Shown: positions 13,901-28,873, counted from the stretch's first letter. The stretch: 64,000 nucleotides of DNA from Bugula neritina (GCA_964035545.1 CAXIUT010000183.1:1612001-1676000), one strand, 5' to 3'. Notes: generated by a model from the sequence alone, not told the origin. Numbers and translations: made by a program.

Positions 13901-14870
13901 CAACATACTGAAATACACTGTAACATATTGAAATACACTGCAAGAAATTGAAATAGACTGCAACATAACAAAATATATGGTAAACTACTGAAATATACTT
14001 TAACACATTGAAAAATACTGCAACATACAGAAATATACTGTAACACACTGAAATATACTGCAACATACTGAAATACACTGCTACATACTGAAATATACTG
14101 CAACATACTGCAACATACTGAAATACACTGCAACAAACTACAACATACTGAAATACACTACAACCCACTGAAATATACTGCAACATACTGAAATACACTG
14201 CAACACATTGAAATATACGGCAACATACCAAAATATATGGTAAACAACTGAAATATACTTTAACACATTGAAAAATACTGCAACATACTGAAATATACTG
14301 CGACACTTTGCAATATACTGTAACATACCGAAATATGCTCTAGCGCACTGAAATACACTGCAACTCACTGAAATATATTGCAACATACTGAAATACACTG
14401 TGACATCCTGAAATATACTGCAACATACTGAAATACACTGCTACATACTGAAATATACTGCAAAATACTACAACATACTGAAATAAACTGTAACATATTG
14501 AAATACACTGCAATACATTGATAAATAATGCAATATACTGAAATATACTGTAACACACTGAAATATACTGCAACATACTGAAATACACTGTAACATACTG
14601 AAATATACTGCAACGTACTGAAATACACTGCTACATACTGAAATATACTGCAACATACTGAAATACACTGCTACATACTGAAATATACTGCAACATACTG
14701 CAACATACTGAAATACACTGCAACAAACAACAACATACTGAAATACACTACAACCCACTGAAATATACTGCAACATACTGAAATACACTGCAACACATTG
14801 AAATATACTGCAACATACCTAAATATACGGTAATATACTGAAATTCACTGTAACGCATTGCAAAATACTG
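10684..14870 (+). repeat. 4,187-bp dimeric HOR, copy 1
   Basis: From about 10,684 a 2,138-bp and a 2,049-bp block A form alternate as one 4,187-bp unit. The same order of landmarks, including the 1-bp-short units, returns 4,187 bp later. Three 1-bp-short units per copy account for the length (4,190 minus 3). Translated stretches used as fingerprints, for example 11,324-12,220 and 15,511-16,407, are identical between copies 1 and 2. Confidence 0.85.
10943..13080 (+). repeat. Block A HOR copy 6 (2,138 bp)
   Basis: This copy has the same 320-bp loss as copy 2, with the CCTAG form of the GCGACAC unit at about 12,121. It holds the dyad at 12,767-12,784. It is the first half of the 4,187-bp dimer and recurs as copies 8 and 10 with only single-base differences visible. 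Confidence 0.85.
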
Positions 14871-15129
14871 CAACATACTGAAATATATTGCGACACATTG
14901 CAATATACTGTAACATACTGAAAAATGCTGTAGCACACTGAAATATACTGCAATTCACTGAAATATACTGCAACATACTGAAATACACCGCAACATCCTA
15001 CAACATACTGAAATACACTGTAACATTTTGAAATACACTGCAAAACATTGAAATATACTGCAACATAACGAAACATATGGTAAACTACTGAAATAAATTT
15101 TAACACATTGAAAAATACTGCAACATACT
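13081..15129 (+). repeat. Block A HOR copy 7 (2,049 bp)
   Basis: This is the second half of the 4,187-bp dimer. It matches copy 3 until about 14,834, then continues with GAAATTCACTG and GCGACACATTG units rather than the copy 3 pattern. It lacks the TTACC dyad module, so a single 1-bp-short unit remains (2,050 minus 1). It contains the CTACAACCCACTG patch twice, near 14,157 and 14,748. Confidence 0.8.
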
Positions 15130-18100
15130 GAAATATATTATAACACATTGAAAAATACTGCAACATACTGAAGTATACTGTAACACACTGAAGTACACTG
15201 CAACTCACTGAAATATACTGCAATATACAGAAATACACTGCAACATCCTACAAAATGCTGAAATACACTGTAACATATTGAAATACACTGCAACACATTG
15301 AAATATACTGCAACATACCCAAATATATGGTAAACTACTGAAATATACTGTAACACATTGACAAATACTGCAACATACTGAAATATACTGCAACATACCT
15401 AAATATACGGTAATATACTGAAATATACTGTAACACACCGAAATATACTGCAACATACTGAAATACACTGTAACATACTGAAATATACTGCAACATACTG
15501 AATTACACTGCTACATACTGAAATATACTGCAACATACTGCAACATACTGAAATACACTGTAACATACTGAAATAAACTGCAACATACTACAACATATTG
15601 AAATACACTGCAACACATTGAAGTATACCGCAACATACCTAAATATACGGTAATATACTGAAATATACTGTAACACATTGAAAAAACTGCAACATACTGA
15701 AATACACTGCAACACACTGAAATACACCGCAAAAAACTACAATATACTGAAATACACTGTAACATATTGAAATCCACTGCAACACATTGAAATATACTGC
15801 AACATACCGAAATATATGGTAAACTAATGAAATATACTGTAACACATTGAAAAATACCGCAACATACTGAAATATACTGCGACACATTGCAATATACTGT
15901 AACATATTGAAATATGCTGTAGCACACTGAAATACACTGCAACATCCTACAACATACTGAAATACACTGTAACATATTGAAATACACTGCAAGAAATTGA
16001 AATAGACTGCAACATAACAAAATATATGGTAAACTACTGAAATATACTTTAACACATTGAAAAATACTGCAACATACAGAAATATACTGTAACACACTGA
16101 AATATACTGCAACATACTGAAATACACTGCTACATACTGAAATATACTGCAACATACTGCAACAAACTGCAACATACTGAAATACACTGTAACATATTGA
16201 AGTACACTGCAACACATTGAAATATACTGCAACATACCAAAATATATGGTAAACAACTGAAATATACTTTAACACATTGAAAAATACTGCAACATACTGA
16301 AATATACTGCGACACCTAGCAATACACTGTAACATACTGAAATATGCTCTAGCACACTGAAATACAATGCAACTCACTGAAATATACTGCAACATACTGA
16401 AATACACTGCAACATCCTACAACATGCAGAAATACACTGTAACATATTGAAATACACTGCAACACTTTGAAACATACTGCAACATACCGAAATATATGGT
16501 AAACTACTGCAACATACTACAACATATTGAAATACACTGCAACACATTGAAATATATTGCAACATACCTAAATATACGGTAATATACTGAAATTCACTGT
16601 AACGCATTGCAAAATACTGCAACATACTGAAATTCACTGTGACACACTGAAATACGCTGCAAAATACTACAACATACTGAAATAAACTGTAACATATTGA
16701 AATACACTACAACACATTGAAAAATACTGCAACATACTGAAATATACTGTAACACACTGAAATATACTGCAACATACTGAAATACACTGTAACATACTGA
16801 AATATACTGCAACATACTGAAATACACTGCTACATACGGAAATATTCTGCAACATACTGCAACATACTGCAATACACTGTAACATACTGAAACACACTGC
16901 AACATACTACAACATATTGAAATACACTGCAACACATTGAAATACACTGCAACTTACCGAATATATGGTAAACTACTGAAATATACTGTAACGCATTGAA
17001 AAATACTGCAACATACTGAAATATATTGCGACACATTGCAATATACTGTAACATACTGAAAAATGCTGTAGCACACTGAAATATACTGCAATTCACTGAA
17101 ATATACTGCAACATACTGAAATACACCGCAACATCCTACAACATACTGAAATACACTGTAACATATTGAAACACACTGCAACACATTGAAATATACTGCA
17201 ACATAACGAAACATATGGTAAACTACTGAAATAAATTTTAACACATTGAAAAATACTGCAACATACTGAAATATATTATAACACATTGAAAAATACTGCA
17301 ACATACTGAAGTATACTGTAACACACTGAAGTACACTGCAACTCACTGAAATATACTGCAATATACAGAAATACACTGCAACATCCTACAAAATGCTGAA
17401 ATACACTGTAACATATTGAAATACACTGCAACACATTGAAATATACTGCAACATACCCAAATATATGGTAAACTACTGAAATATACTGTAACACATTGAC
17501 AAATACTGCAACATACTGAAATATACTGCAACATACCTAAATATACGGTAATATACTGAAATATACTGTAACACACCGAAATATACTGCAACATACTGAA
17601 ATACACTGTAACATACTGAAATATACTGCAACATACTGAATTACACTGCTACATACTGAAATATACTGCAACATACTGCAACATACTGAAATACACTGTA
17701 ACATACTGAAATAAACTGCAACATACTACAACATATTGAAATACACTGCAACACATTGAAGTATACCGCAACATACCTAAATATACGGTAATATACTGAA
17801 ATATACTGTAACACATTGAAAAAACTGCAACATACTGAAATACACTGCAACACACTGAAATACACCGCAAAAAACTACAATATACTGAAATACACTGTAA
17901 CATATTGAAATCCACTGCAACACATTGAAATATACTGCAACATACCGAAATATATGGTAAACTAATGAAATATACTGTAACACATTGAAAAATACCGCAA
18001 CATACTGAAATATACTGCGACACATTGCAATATACTGTAACATATTGAAATATGCTGTAGCACACTGAAATACACTGCAACATCCTACAACATACTGAAA

Positions 18101-19057
18101 TACACTGTAACATATTGAAATACACTGCAAGAAATTGAAATAGACTGCAACATAACAAAATATATGGTAAACTACTGAAATATACTTTAACACATTGAAA
18201 AATACTGCAACATACAGAAATATACTGTAACACACTGAAATATACTGCAACATACTGAAATACACTGCTACATACTGAAATATACTGCAACATACTGCAA
18301 CATACTGAAATACACTGCAACAAACTACAACATACTGAAATACACTACAACCCACTGAAATATACTGCAACATACTGAAATACACTGCAACACATTGAAA
18401 TATACTGCAACATACCAAAATATATGGTAAACAACTGAAATATACTTTAACACATTGAAAAATACTGCAACATACTGAAATATACTGCGACACTTTGCAA
18501 TATACTGTAACATACCGAAATATGCTCTAGCGCACTGAAATACACTGCAACTCACTGAAATATATTGCAACATACTGAAATACACTGTGACATCCTGAAA
18601 TATACTGCAACATACTGAAATACACTGCTACATACTGAAATATACTGCAAAATACTACAACATACTGAAATAAACTGTAACATATTGAAATACACTGCAA
18701 TACATTGATAAATAATGCAATATACTGAAATATACTGTAACACACTGAAATATACTGCAACATACTGAAATACACTGTAACATACTGAAATATACTGCAA
18801 CGTACTGAAATACACTGCTACATACTGAAATATACTGCAACATACTGAAATACACTGCTACATACTGAAATATACTGCAACATACTGCAACATACTGAAA
18901 TACACTGCAACAAACAACAACATACTGAAATACACTACAACCCACTGAAATATACTGCAACATACTGAAATACACTGCAACACATTGAAATATACTGCAA
19001 CATACCTAAATATACGGTAATATACTGAAATTCACTGTAACGCATTGCAAAATACTG
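14871..19057 (+). repeat. 4,187-bp dimeric HOR, copy 2
   Basis: This is a second complete 4,187-bp dimer. Landmarks fall exactly 4,187 bp after those of copy 1, including the dyad at 16,954-16,971. By eye only a few substitutions separate it from its neighbours, for example CTGAAATTC at about 16,588 where copy 1 has CCGAAATTC. Confidence 0.85.
15130..17267 (+). repeat. Block A HOR copy 8 (2,138 bp)
   Basis: This copy matches copy 6 at an offset of 4,187 bp, including the 320-bp loss, the GAAAAAACTG short unit and the TTACC dyad at 16,954-16,971. Fingerprint translations of several hundred bases are identical in the two copies. Confidence 0.85.
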
Positions 19058-19316
19058 CAACATACTGAAATATATTGCGACACATTGCAATATACTGTAA
19101 CATACTGAAAAATGCTGTAGCACACTGAAATATACTGCAATTCACTGAAATATACTGCAACATACTGAAATACACCGCAACATCCTACAACATACTGAAA
19201 TACACTGTAACATTTTGAAATACACTGCAAAACATTGAAATATACTGCAACATAACGAAACATATGGTAAACTACTGAAATAAATTTTAACACATTGAAA
19301 AATACTGCAACATACT
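17268..19316 (+). repeat. Block A HOR copy 9 (2,049 bp)
   Basis: This copy matches copy 7 at an offset of 4,187 bp throughout, including both CTACAACCCACTG patches and the absence of the TTACC dyad. No private structural change was seen. Confidence 0.85.
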
Positions 19317-21454
19317 GAAATATATTATAACACATTGAAAAATACTGCAACATACTGAAGTATACTGTAACACACTGAAGTACACTGCAACTCACTGAAA
19401 TATACTGCAATATACAGAAATACACTGCAACATCCTACAAAATGCTGAAATACACTGTAACATATTGAAATACACTGCAACACATTGAAATATACTGCAA
19501 CATACCCAAATATATGGTAAACTACTGAAATATACTGTAACACATTGACAAATACTGCAACATACTGAAATATACTGCAACATACCTAAATATACGGTAA
19601 TATACTGAAATATACTGTAACACACCGAAATATACTGCAACATACTGAAATACACTGTAACATACTGAAATATACTGCAACATACTGAATTACACTGCTA
19701 CATACTGAAATATACTGCAACATACTGCAACATACTGAAATACACTGTAACATACTGAAATAAACTGCAACATACTACAACATATTGAAATACACTGCAA
19801 CACATTGAAGTATACCGCAACATACCTAAATATACGGTAATATACTGAAATATACTGTAACACATTGAAAAAACTGCAACATACTGAAATACACTGCAAC
19901 ACACTGAAATACACCGCAAAAAACTACAATATACTGAAATACACTGTAACATATTGAAATCCACTGCAACACATTGAAATATACTGCAACATACCGAAAT
20001 ATATGGTAAACTAATGAAATATACTGTAACACATTGAAAAATACCGCAACATACTGAAATATACTGCGACACATTGCAATATACTGTAACATATTGAAAT
20101 ATGCTGTAGCACACTGAAATACACTGCAACATCCTACAACATACTGAAATACACTGTAACATATTGAAATACACTGCAAGAAATTGAAATAGACTGCAAC
20201 ATAACAAAATATATGGTAAACTAATGAAATATACTTTAACACATTGAAAAATACTGCAACATACAGAAATATACTGTAACACACTGAAATATACTGCAAC
20301 ATACTGAAATACACTGCTACATACTGAAATATACTGCAACATACTGCAACAAACTGCAACATACTGAAATACACTGTAACATATTGAAGTACACTGCAAC
20401 ACATTGAAATATACTGCAACATACCAAAATATATGGTAAACAACTGAAATATACTTTAACACATTGAAAAATACTGCAACATACTGAAATATACTGCGAC
20501 ACCTAGCAATACACTGTAACATACTGAAATATGCTCTAGCACACTGAAATACAATGCAACTCACTGAAATATACTGCAACATACTGAAATACACTGCAAC
20601 ATCCTACAACATGCAGAAATACACTGTAACATATTGAAATACACTGCAACACTTTGAAACATACTGCAAAATACCGAAATATATGGTAAACTACTGCAAC
20701 ATACTACAACATATTGAAATACACTGCAACACATTGAAATATACTGCAACATACCTAAATATACGGTAATATACTGAAATTCACTGTAACGCATTGCAAA
20801 ATACTGCAACATACTGAAATTCACTGTGACACACTGAAATACGCTGCAAAATACTACAACATACTGAAATAAACTGTAACATATTGAAATACACTACAAC
20901 ACATTGAAAAATACTGCAACATACTGAAATATACTGTAACACACTGAAATATACTGCAACATACTGAAATACACTGTAACATACTGAAATATACCGCAAC
21001 ATACTGAAATACACTGCTACATACGGAAATATTCTGCAACATACTGCAACATACTGCAATACACTGTAACATACTGAAACACACTGCAACATACTACAAC
21101 ATATTGAAATACACTGCAACACATTGAAATACACTGCAACTTACCGAATATATGGTAAACTACTGAAATATACTGTAACGCATTGAAAAATACTGCAACA
21201 TACTGAAATATATTGCGACACATTGCAATATACTGTAACATACTGAAAAATGCTGTAGCACACTGAAATATACTGCAATTCACTGAAATATACTGCAACA
21301 TACTGAAATACACCGCAACATCCTACAACATACTGAAATACACTGTAACATATTGAAATACACTGCAACACATTGAAATATACTGCAACATAACGAAACA
21401 TATGGTAAACTACTGAAATAAATTTTAACACATTGAAAAATACTGCAACATACT
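19317..21454 (+). repeat. Block A HOR copy 10 (2,138 bp)
   Basis: This copy has the same structure as copies 2, 6 and 8 (320-bp loss, both short units, dyad at 21,141-21,158). A handful of private point changes distinguish it, so it is not an exact duplicate of its neighbours. Confidence 0.85.
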
Positions 21455-22520
21455 GAAATATATTATAACACATTGAAAAATACTGCAACATACTGAAGTA
21501 TACTGTAACACACTGAAGTACACTGCAACTCACTGAAATATACTGCAATATACAGAAATACACTGCAACATCCTACAAAATGCTGAAATACACTGTAACA
21601 TATTGAAATACACTGCAACACATTGAAATATACTGCAACATACCCAAATATATGGTAAACTACTGAAATATACTGTAACACATTGACAAATACTGCAACA
21701 TACTGAAATATACTGCAACATACCTAAATATACGGTAATATACTGAAATATACTGTAACACACCGAAATATACTGCAACATACTGAAATACACTGTAACA
21801 TACTGAAATATACTGCAACATACTGAATTACACTGCTACATACTGAAATATACTGCAACATACTGCAACATACTGAAATACACTGTAACATACTGAAATA
21901 AACTGCAACATACTACAACATATTGAAATACACTGCAACACATTGAAGTATACCGCAACATACCTAAATATACGGTAATATACTGAAATATACTGTAACA
22001 CATTGAAAAAACTGCAACATACTGAAATACACTGCAACACACTGAAATACACCGCAAAAAACTACAATATACTGAAATACACTGTAACATATTGAAATCC
22101 ACTGCAACACATTGAAATATACTGCAACATACCGAAATATATGGTAAACTAATGAAATATACTGTAACACATTGAAAAATACCGCAACATACTGAAATAT
22201 ACTGCGACACATTGCAATATACTGTAACATATTGAAATATGCTGTAGCACACTGAAATACACTGCAACATCCTACAACATACTGAAATACACTGTAACAT
22301 ATTGAAATACACTGCAAGAAATTGAAATAGACTGCAACATAACAAAATATATGGTAAACTACTGAAATATACTTTAACACATTGAAAAATACTGCAACAT
22401 ACAGAAATATACTGTAACACACTGAAATATACTGCAACATACTGAAATACACTGCTACATACTGAAATATACTGCAACATACTGCAACATACTGAAATAC
22501 ACTGCAACAAACTACCACAT
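21455..22520 (+). repeat. Block A HOR copy 11 (truncated)
   Basis: The anchor at 21,455 starts an eleventh copy that follows the 2,049-bp form. It carries the substitution CTACCACATAC near 22,512 and soon passes into block B. The anchor GAAATATATTATAACACATT is not seen again after this copy; the equivalent site in blocks B and C reads GAAATATATTTTAACACATT. Confidence 0.75.
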
Positions 22521-22923
22521 ACTGAAATACACTACAACCCACTGAAATATACTGCAACATACTGAAATACACTGCAACACATTGAAATATACTGCAACAT
22601 ACCTAAATATACGGTAATCTACCGAAATATACTGTAACGCATTGCAAAACACTGCAACATACTGAAATACACTGCGACACACTGAAGTACGCTGCAAAAT
22701 ACTACAACATACTGAAATAAACTGTAACATATTGAAATACACTGCAATACATTGATAAATAATGCAATATACTGAAATATACTGTAACACACTGAAATAT
22801 ACTGCAACATACTGAAATACACTGTAACATACTGAAATATACTGCAACGTACTGAAATACACTGCTACATACTGAAATATACTGTAACATACTGCAACAT
22901 ACTGAAATACACTGTAACATACT
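22520..22923 (+). repeat. Block A/B transition
   Basis: The switch from block A to block B falls here. The sequence takes up the pattern seen again near 24,920-25,320 and 27,340-27,740, including GATAAATAATGC and CAACGTACTG units. It leads into the first CTGAGATACACTGC marker at about 22,922, which occurs once per B or C copy and nowhere in block A. Confidence 0.75.
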
Positions 22924-25321
22924 GAGATACACTGCAACATACTACAACATATTGAAATACACTGCAACACATTGAAATATATTGCAACTTACCGAATATA
23001 TGGAAAACTACTGAAATATACTGTAACGCATTGAAAAAGACTGCAACATACTGAAATATATTGCGACACATTTCAATATACTGTAATATACTGAAAAATG
23101 CTGTAGCACACTGAAATATACTGCAATTCGCTGAAATATACTGCAACATACTGAAATACACCGCAACATCCTACAACATACTAAAATACACTGTAACATA
23201 TTGAAATACACTGCAACACTTTGAAATATACTGCAACGTAACGAAATATATGGTAAACTACTGAAATATATTTTAACAAATTGAAAAATACTGCAACATA
23301 ATGAAATATATTTTAACACATTGAAAAATACTGCAACATACTGAAATATACCGTAACACACTGAAATACATTGCAACTCACTGAAATATACTGCAATATA
23401 CTGAAATACACTGCAACATCCTACAAAATGCTGAAATACACTGTAACATATTGAAATACAGTGCAACACATTGAAATATACTGCAACATACCGAAATATA
23501 TGGTAAACTACTGAAATATACTGTAACACATTGAAAAATACTGCAACATACTGAAATATACTGCGACACCTAGCAATATACTGTAACATACTGAAATAAG
23601 CTCTAGCACACTGAAATACAATGCAACATACTGAAATATACTGCAACATACTGAAATACACTGCAACATACTGAAATATACTGCAACATACTGAATTACA
23701 CTGCTACATACTGAAATATACTGCAACATACTGCAACATACTGAAATACACTGTAACATACTGAAATAAACTGCAACATACTACAACATATTGAAATACA
23801 CTGCAACACATTGAAGTATACCGCAACATACCTAAATATACGGTAATATACTGAAATATACTGTAACACATTGAAAAAACTGCAACATACTGAAATACAC
23901 TGCAACACACTGAAATACACCGCAAAAAACTACAATATACTGAAATACACTGTAACATATTGAAATCCACTGCAACACATTGAAATATACTGCAACATAC
24001 CGAAATATATGGTAAACTAATGAAATATACTGTAACACATTGAAAAATACCGCAACATACTGAAATATACTGCGACACATTGCAATATACTGTAACATAT
24101 TGAAATATGCTGTAGCACACTGAAATACACTGCAACATCCTACAACATACTGAAATACACTGTAACATATTGAAATACACTGCAAGAAATTGAAATAGAC
24201 TGCAACATAACAAAATATATGGTAAACTACTGAAATATACTTTAACACATTGAAAAATACTGCAACATACAGAAATATACTGTAACACACTGAAATATAC
24301 TGCAACATACTGAAATACACTGCTACATACTGAAATATACTGCAACATACTGCAACAAACTGCAACATACTGAAATACACTGTAACATATTGAAGTACAC
24401 TGCAACACATTGAAATATACTGCAACATACCAAAATATATGGTAAGCAACTGAAATATACTTTAACACATTGAAAAATACTGCAACATACTGAAATATAC
24501 TGCGACACTTTGCAATATACTGTAACATACCGAAATATGCTCTAGCGCACTGAAATACACTGCAACTCACTGAAATATATTGCAACATACTGAAATACAC
24601 TGTGACATCCTGAAATATACTGCAACATACTGAAATATACTGCAAAATACTACAACATACTGAAATAAACTGTAACATATTGAAATACACTGCAATACAT
24701 TAATAAATAATGCAATATACTGAAATATACTGTAACACACTGAAATATACTGCAACATACTGAAATACACTGTAACATACTGAAATATACTGCAACGTAC
24801 TGAAATACACTGCTACATACTGAAATATACTGCAACATACTGAAATACACTGCTACATACTGAAATATACTGCAACATACTGCAACATACTGAAATACAC
24901 TGCAACAAACAACAACATACTGAAATACACTACAACCCACTGAAATATACTGCAACATACTGAAATACACTGCAACACATTGAAATATACTGCAACATAC
25001 CTAAATATACGGTAATCTACCGAAATATACTGTAACGCATTGCAAAACACTGCAACATACTGAAATACACTGCGACACACTGAAGTACGCTGCAAAATAC
25101 TACAACATACTGAAATAAACTGTAACATATTGAAATACACTGCAATACATTGATAAATAATGCAATATACTGAAATATACTGTAACACACTGAAATATAC
25201 TGCAACATACTGAAATACACTGTAACATACTGAAATATACTGCAACGTACTGAAATACACCGCTACATACTGAAATATACTGTAACATACTGCAACATAC
25301 TGAAATACACTGTAACATACT
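22924..25321 (+). repeat. Block B HOR copy 1 (2,398 bp)
   Basis: Copies in blocks B and C are delimited here by the single GAGATAC marker. This unit joins a divergent segment (22.9-23.7 kb, with GGAAAAC in place of GGTAAAC after the TTACC unit and TTTTAACAAATTG units) to a block A-like segment from about 23,700. It is 20 bp shorter than copy 2 because one dimer is missing near 24,635. Confidence 0.8.
22989..23006. other. Degenerate dyad box (TTACC...GGAAA)
   Basis: In block B and at the start of each C copy the right arm reads GGAAA instead of GGTAA, which breaks the dyad. Copies start at 22989, 25387, 27805, 31722, 38557, 45392 and 50848. Each follows the GAGATAC copy marker by about 65 bp. 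The loss is shared, so it occurred before the B and C lineages separated. Confidence 0.6.
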
Positions 25322-27739
25322 GAGATACACTGCAACATACTACAACATATTGAAATACACTGCAACACATTGAAATATATTGCAACTTACCGAATATATG
25401 GAAAACTGCTGAAATATACTGTAACGCATTGAAAACGACTGCAACATACTGAAATATATTGCGACACATTTCAATATACTGTAATATACTGAAAAATGCT
25501 GTAGCACACTGAAATATACTGCAATTCGCTGAAATATTCTGCAACATACTGAAATACACCGCAACATCCTACAACATACTAAAATACACTGTAACATATT
25601 GAAATACACTGCAACACATTGAAATATACTGCAACGTAACGAAATATATGGTAAACTACTGAAATATATTTTAACAAAGTGAAAAATACTGCAACATAAT
25701 GAAATATATTTTAACACATTGAAAAATACTGCAACATACTGAAATATACCGTAACACACTGAAATACATTGCAACTCACTGAAATATACTGCAATATACT
25801 GAAATACACTGCAACATCCTACAAAATGCTGAAATACACTGTAACATATTGAAATACAGTGCAACACATTGAAATATACTGCAACATACCGAAATATATG
25901 GTAAACTACTGAAATATACTGTAACACATTGAAAAATACTGCAACATACTGAAATATACTGCGACACCTAGCAATATACTGTAACATACTGAAATATGCT
26001 CTAGCACACTGAAATACAATGCAACATACTGAAATATACTGCAACATACTGAAATACACTGCAACATACTGAAATATACTGCAACATACTGAATTACACT
26101 GCTACATACTGAAATATACTGCAACATACTGCAACATACTGAAATACACTGTAACATACTGAAATAAACTGCAACATACTACAACATATTGAAATACACT
26201 GCAACACATTGAAGTATACCGCAACATACCTAAATATACGGTAATATACTGAAATATACTGTAACACATTGAAAAAACTGCAACATACTGAAATACACTG
26301 CAACACACTGAAATACACCGCAAAAAACTACAATATACTGAAATACACTGTAACATATTGAAATCCACTGCAACACATTGAAATATACTGCAACATACCG
26401 AAATATATGGTAAACTAATAAAATATACTGTAACACATTGAAAAATACCGCAACATACTGAAATATACTGCGACACATTGCAATATACTGTAACATATTG
26501 AAATATGCTGTAGCACACTGAAATACACTGCAACATCCTACAACATACTGAAATACACTGTAACATATTGAAATACACTGCAAGAAATTGAAATAGACTG
26601 CAACATAACAAAATATATGGTAAACTACTGAAATATACTTTAACACATTGAAAAATACTGCAACATACAGAAATATACTGTAACACACTGAAATATACTG
26701 CAACATACTGAAATACACTGCTACATACTGAAATATACTGCAACATACTGCAACAAACTGCAACATACTGAAATACACTGTAACATATTGAAGTACACTG
26801 CAACACATTGAAATATACTGCAACATACCAAAATATATGGTAAACAACTGAAATATACTTTAACACATTGAAAAATACTGCAACATACTGAAATATACTG
26901 CGACACTTTGCAATATACTGTAACATACCGAAATATGCTCTAGCGCACTGAAATACACTGCAACTCACTGAAATATATTGCAACATACTGAAATACACTG
27001 TGACATCCTGAAATATACTGCAACATACTGAAATACACTGCTACATACTGAAATATACTGCAAAATACTACAACATACTGAAATAAACTGTAACATATTG
27101 AAATACACTGCAATACATTGATAAATAATGCAATATACTGAAATATACTGTAACACACTGAAATATACTGCAACATACTGAAATACACTGTAACATACTG
27201 AAATATACTGCAACGTACTGAAATACACTGCTACATACTGAAATATACTGCAACATACTGAAATACACTGCTACATACTGAAATATACTGCAACATACTG
27301 CAACATACTGAAATACACTGCAACAAACAACAACATACTGAAATACACTACAACCCACTGAAATATACTGCAACATACTGAAATACACTGCAACACATTG
27401 AAATATACTGCAACATACCTAAATATACGGTAATCTACCGAAATATACTGTAACGCATTGCAAAACACTGCAACATACTGAAATACACTGCGACACACTG
27501 AAGTACGCTGCAAAATACTACAACATACTGAAATAAACTGTAACATATTGAAATACACTGCAATACATTGATAAATAATGCAATATACTGAAATATACTG
27601 TAACACACTGAAATATACTGCAACATACTGAAATACACTGTAACATACTGAAATATACTGCAACGTACTGAAATACACTGCTACATACTGAAATATACTG
27701 TAACATACTGCAACATACTGAAATACACTGTAACATACT
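25322..27739 (+). repeat. Block B HOR copy 2 (2,418 bp)
   Basis: This is a complete second B unit with the dimer restored near 27,040. Private changes include GGAAAACTGCTG near 25,402, GAAAACGACTG near 25,432 and AACAAAGTG near 25,676. The segment 26,094-26,998 matches block A (8,858-9,762), showing that B is a chimera of A and a second repeat lineage. Confidence 0.8.
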
Positions 27740-28873
27740 GAGATACACTGCAACATACTACAACATATTGAAATACACTGCAACACATTGAAATATATTG
27801 CAACTTACCGAATATATGGAAAACTACTGAAATATACTGTAACGCATTGAAAAAGACTGCAACATACTGAAATATATTGCGACACATTTCAATATACTGT
27901 AATATACTGAAAAATGCTGTAGCACACTGAAATATACTGCAATTCGCTGAAATATACTGCAACATACTGAAATACACCGCAACATCCTACAACATACTAA
28001 AATACACTGTAACATATTGAAATACACTGCAACACATTGAAATATACTGCAACGTAACGAAATATATGGTAAACTACTGAAATATATTTTAACAAATTGA
28101 AAAATACTGCAACATAATGAAATATATTTTAACACATTGAAAAATACTGCAACATACTGAAATATACCGTAACACACTGAAATACATTGCAACTCACTGA
28201 AATATACTGCAATATACTGAAATACACTGCAACATCCTACAAAATGCTGAAATACACTGTAACATATTGAAATACAGTGCAACACATTGAAATATACTGC
28301 AACATACCGAAATATATGGTAAACTACTGAAATATACTGTAACACATTGAAAAATACTGCAACATACTGAAATATACTGCGACACCTAGCAATATACTGT
28401 AACATACTGAAATATGCTCTAGCACACTGAAATACAATGCAACATACTGAAATATACTGCAACATACTGAAATACACTGCAACATCCTACAACATGCTGA
28501 AATACACTGTAACATATCGAAATACACTGCAACACTTTGAAATATACTGCAACATACCGAAATATATGGTAAAATACTGCAACATACTACAACATATTGA
28601 AATACACTGCAACACATTGAAATATACTGCAACATACCTAAATGTACGGTCATATACTGAAATATACTGTAACACATTGAAAAATACTGCAACATACTGA
28701 AATACACTGTAACATACTGAAATATACTGCAACATACTGAAATACACTGCTACATACTGAAATATACTGCAACATACTGGAACATACTGAAATACACTGT
28801 AATATACTGAAATAAACTGCAACATAGTACAACATATTGAAATACACTGCAACACATTGAAATACACTGCAAC

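Larger units (their letters stand above)
19058..22600 (+). repeat. 4,187-bp dimeric HOR, copy 3 (partial)
   Basis: This third dimer stops after about 3.54 kb. The match to the previous dimer holds to about 22,600, where ACCTAAATATACGG replaces ACCAAAATATATGG and block B begins. Private substitutions include A at about 20,224 (CTAATG for CTACTG), A at 20,670 (GCAAAATACC) and C at 20,995 (ATACCGCAAC). Confidence 0.8.

Noticed and set aside
23704-24690. Long minus-strand ORFs (328 codons here; 298-codon versions at 3480, 8866, 11324, 15511, 19698 and 26102) as genes for a Cys-rich repeat protein
   Set aside because: All three minus frames are open with the same 20-residue cycle, the 20-bp unit and most HOR lengths are not multiples of 3, and single-base deletions are tolerated. 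Starts and stops simply mark variant units. Conservation between copies reflects DNA duplication.
28437-28700. The only sizeable plus-strand ORF (87 codons)
   Set aside because: It exists because T changed to C at 28,518, turning the TGA found in sister copies (for example at 32,435) into CGA. It has no other coding sign and is absent from all other copies.
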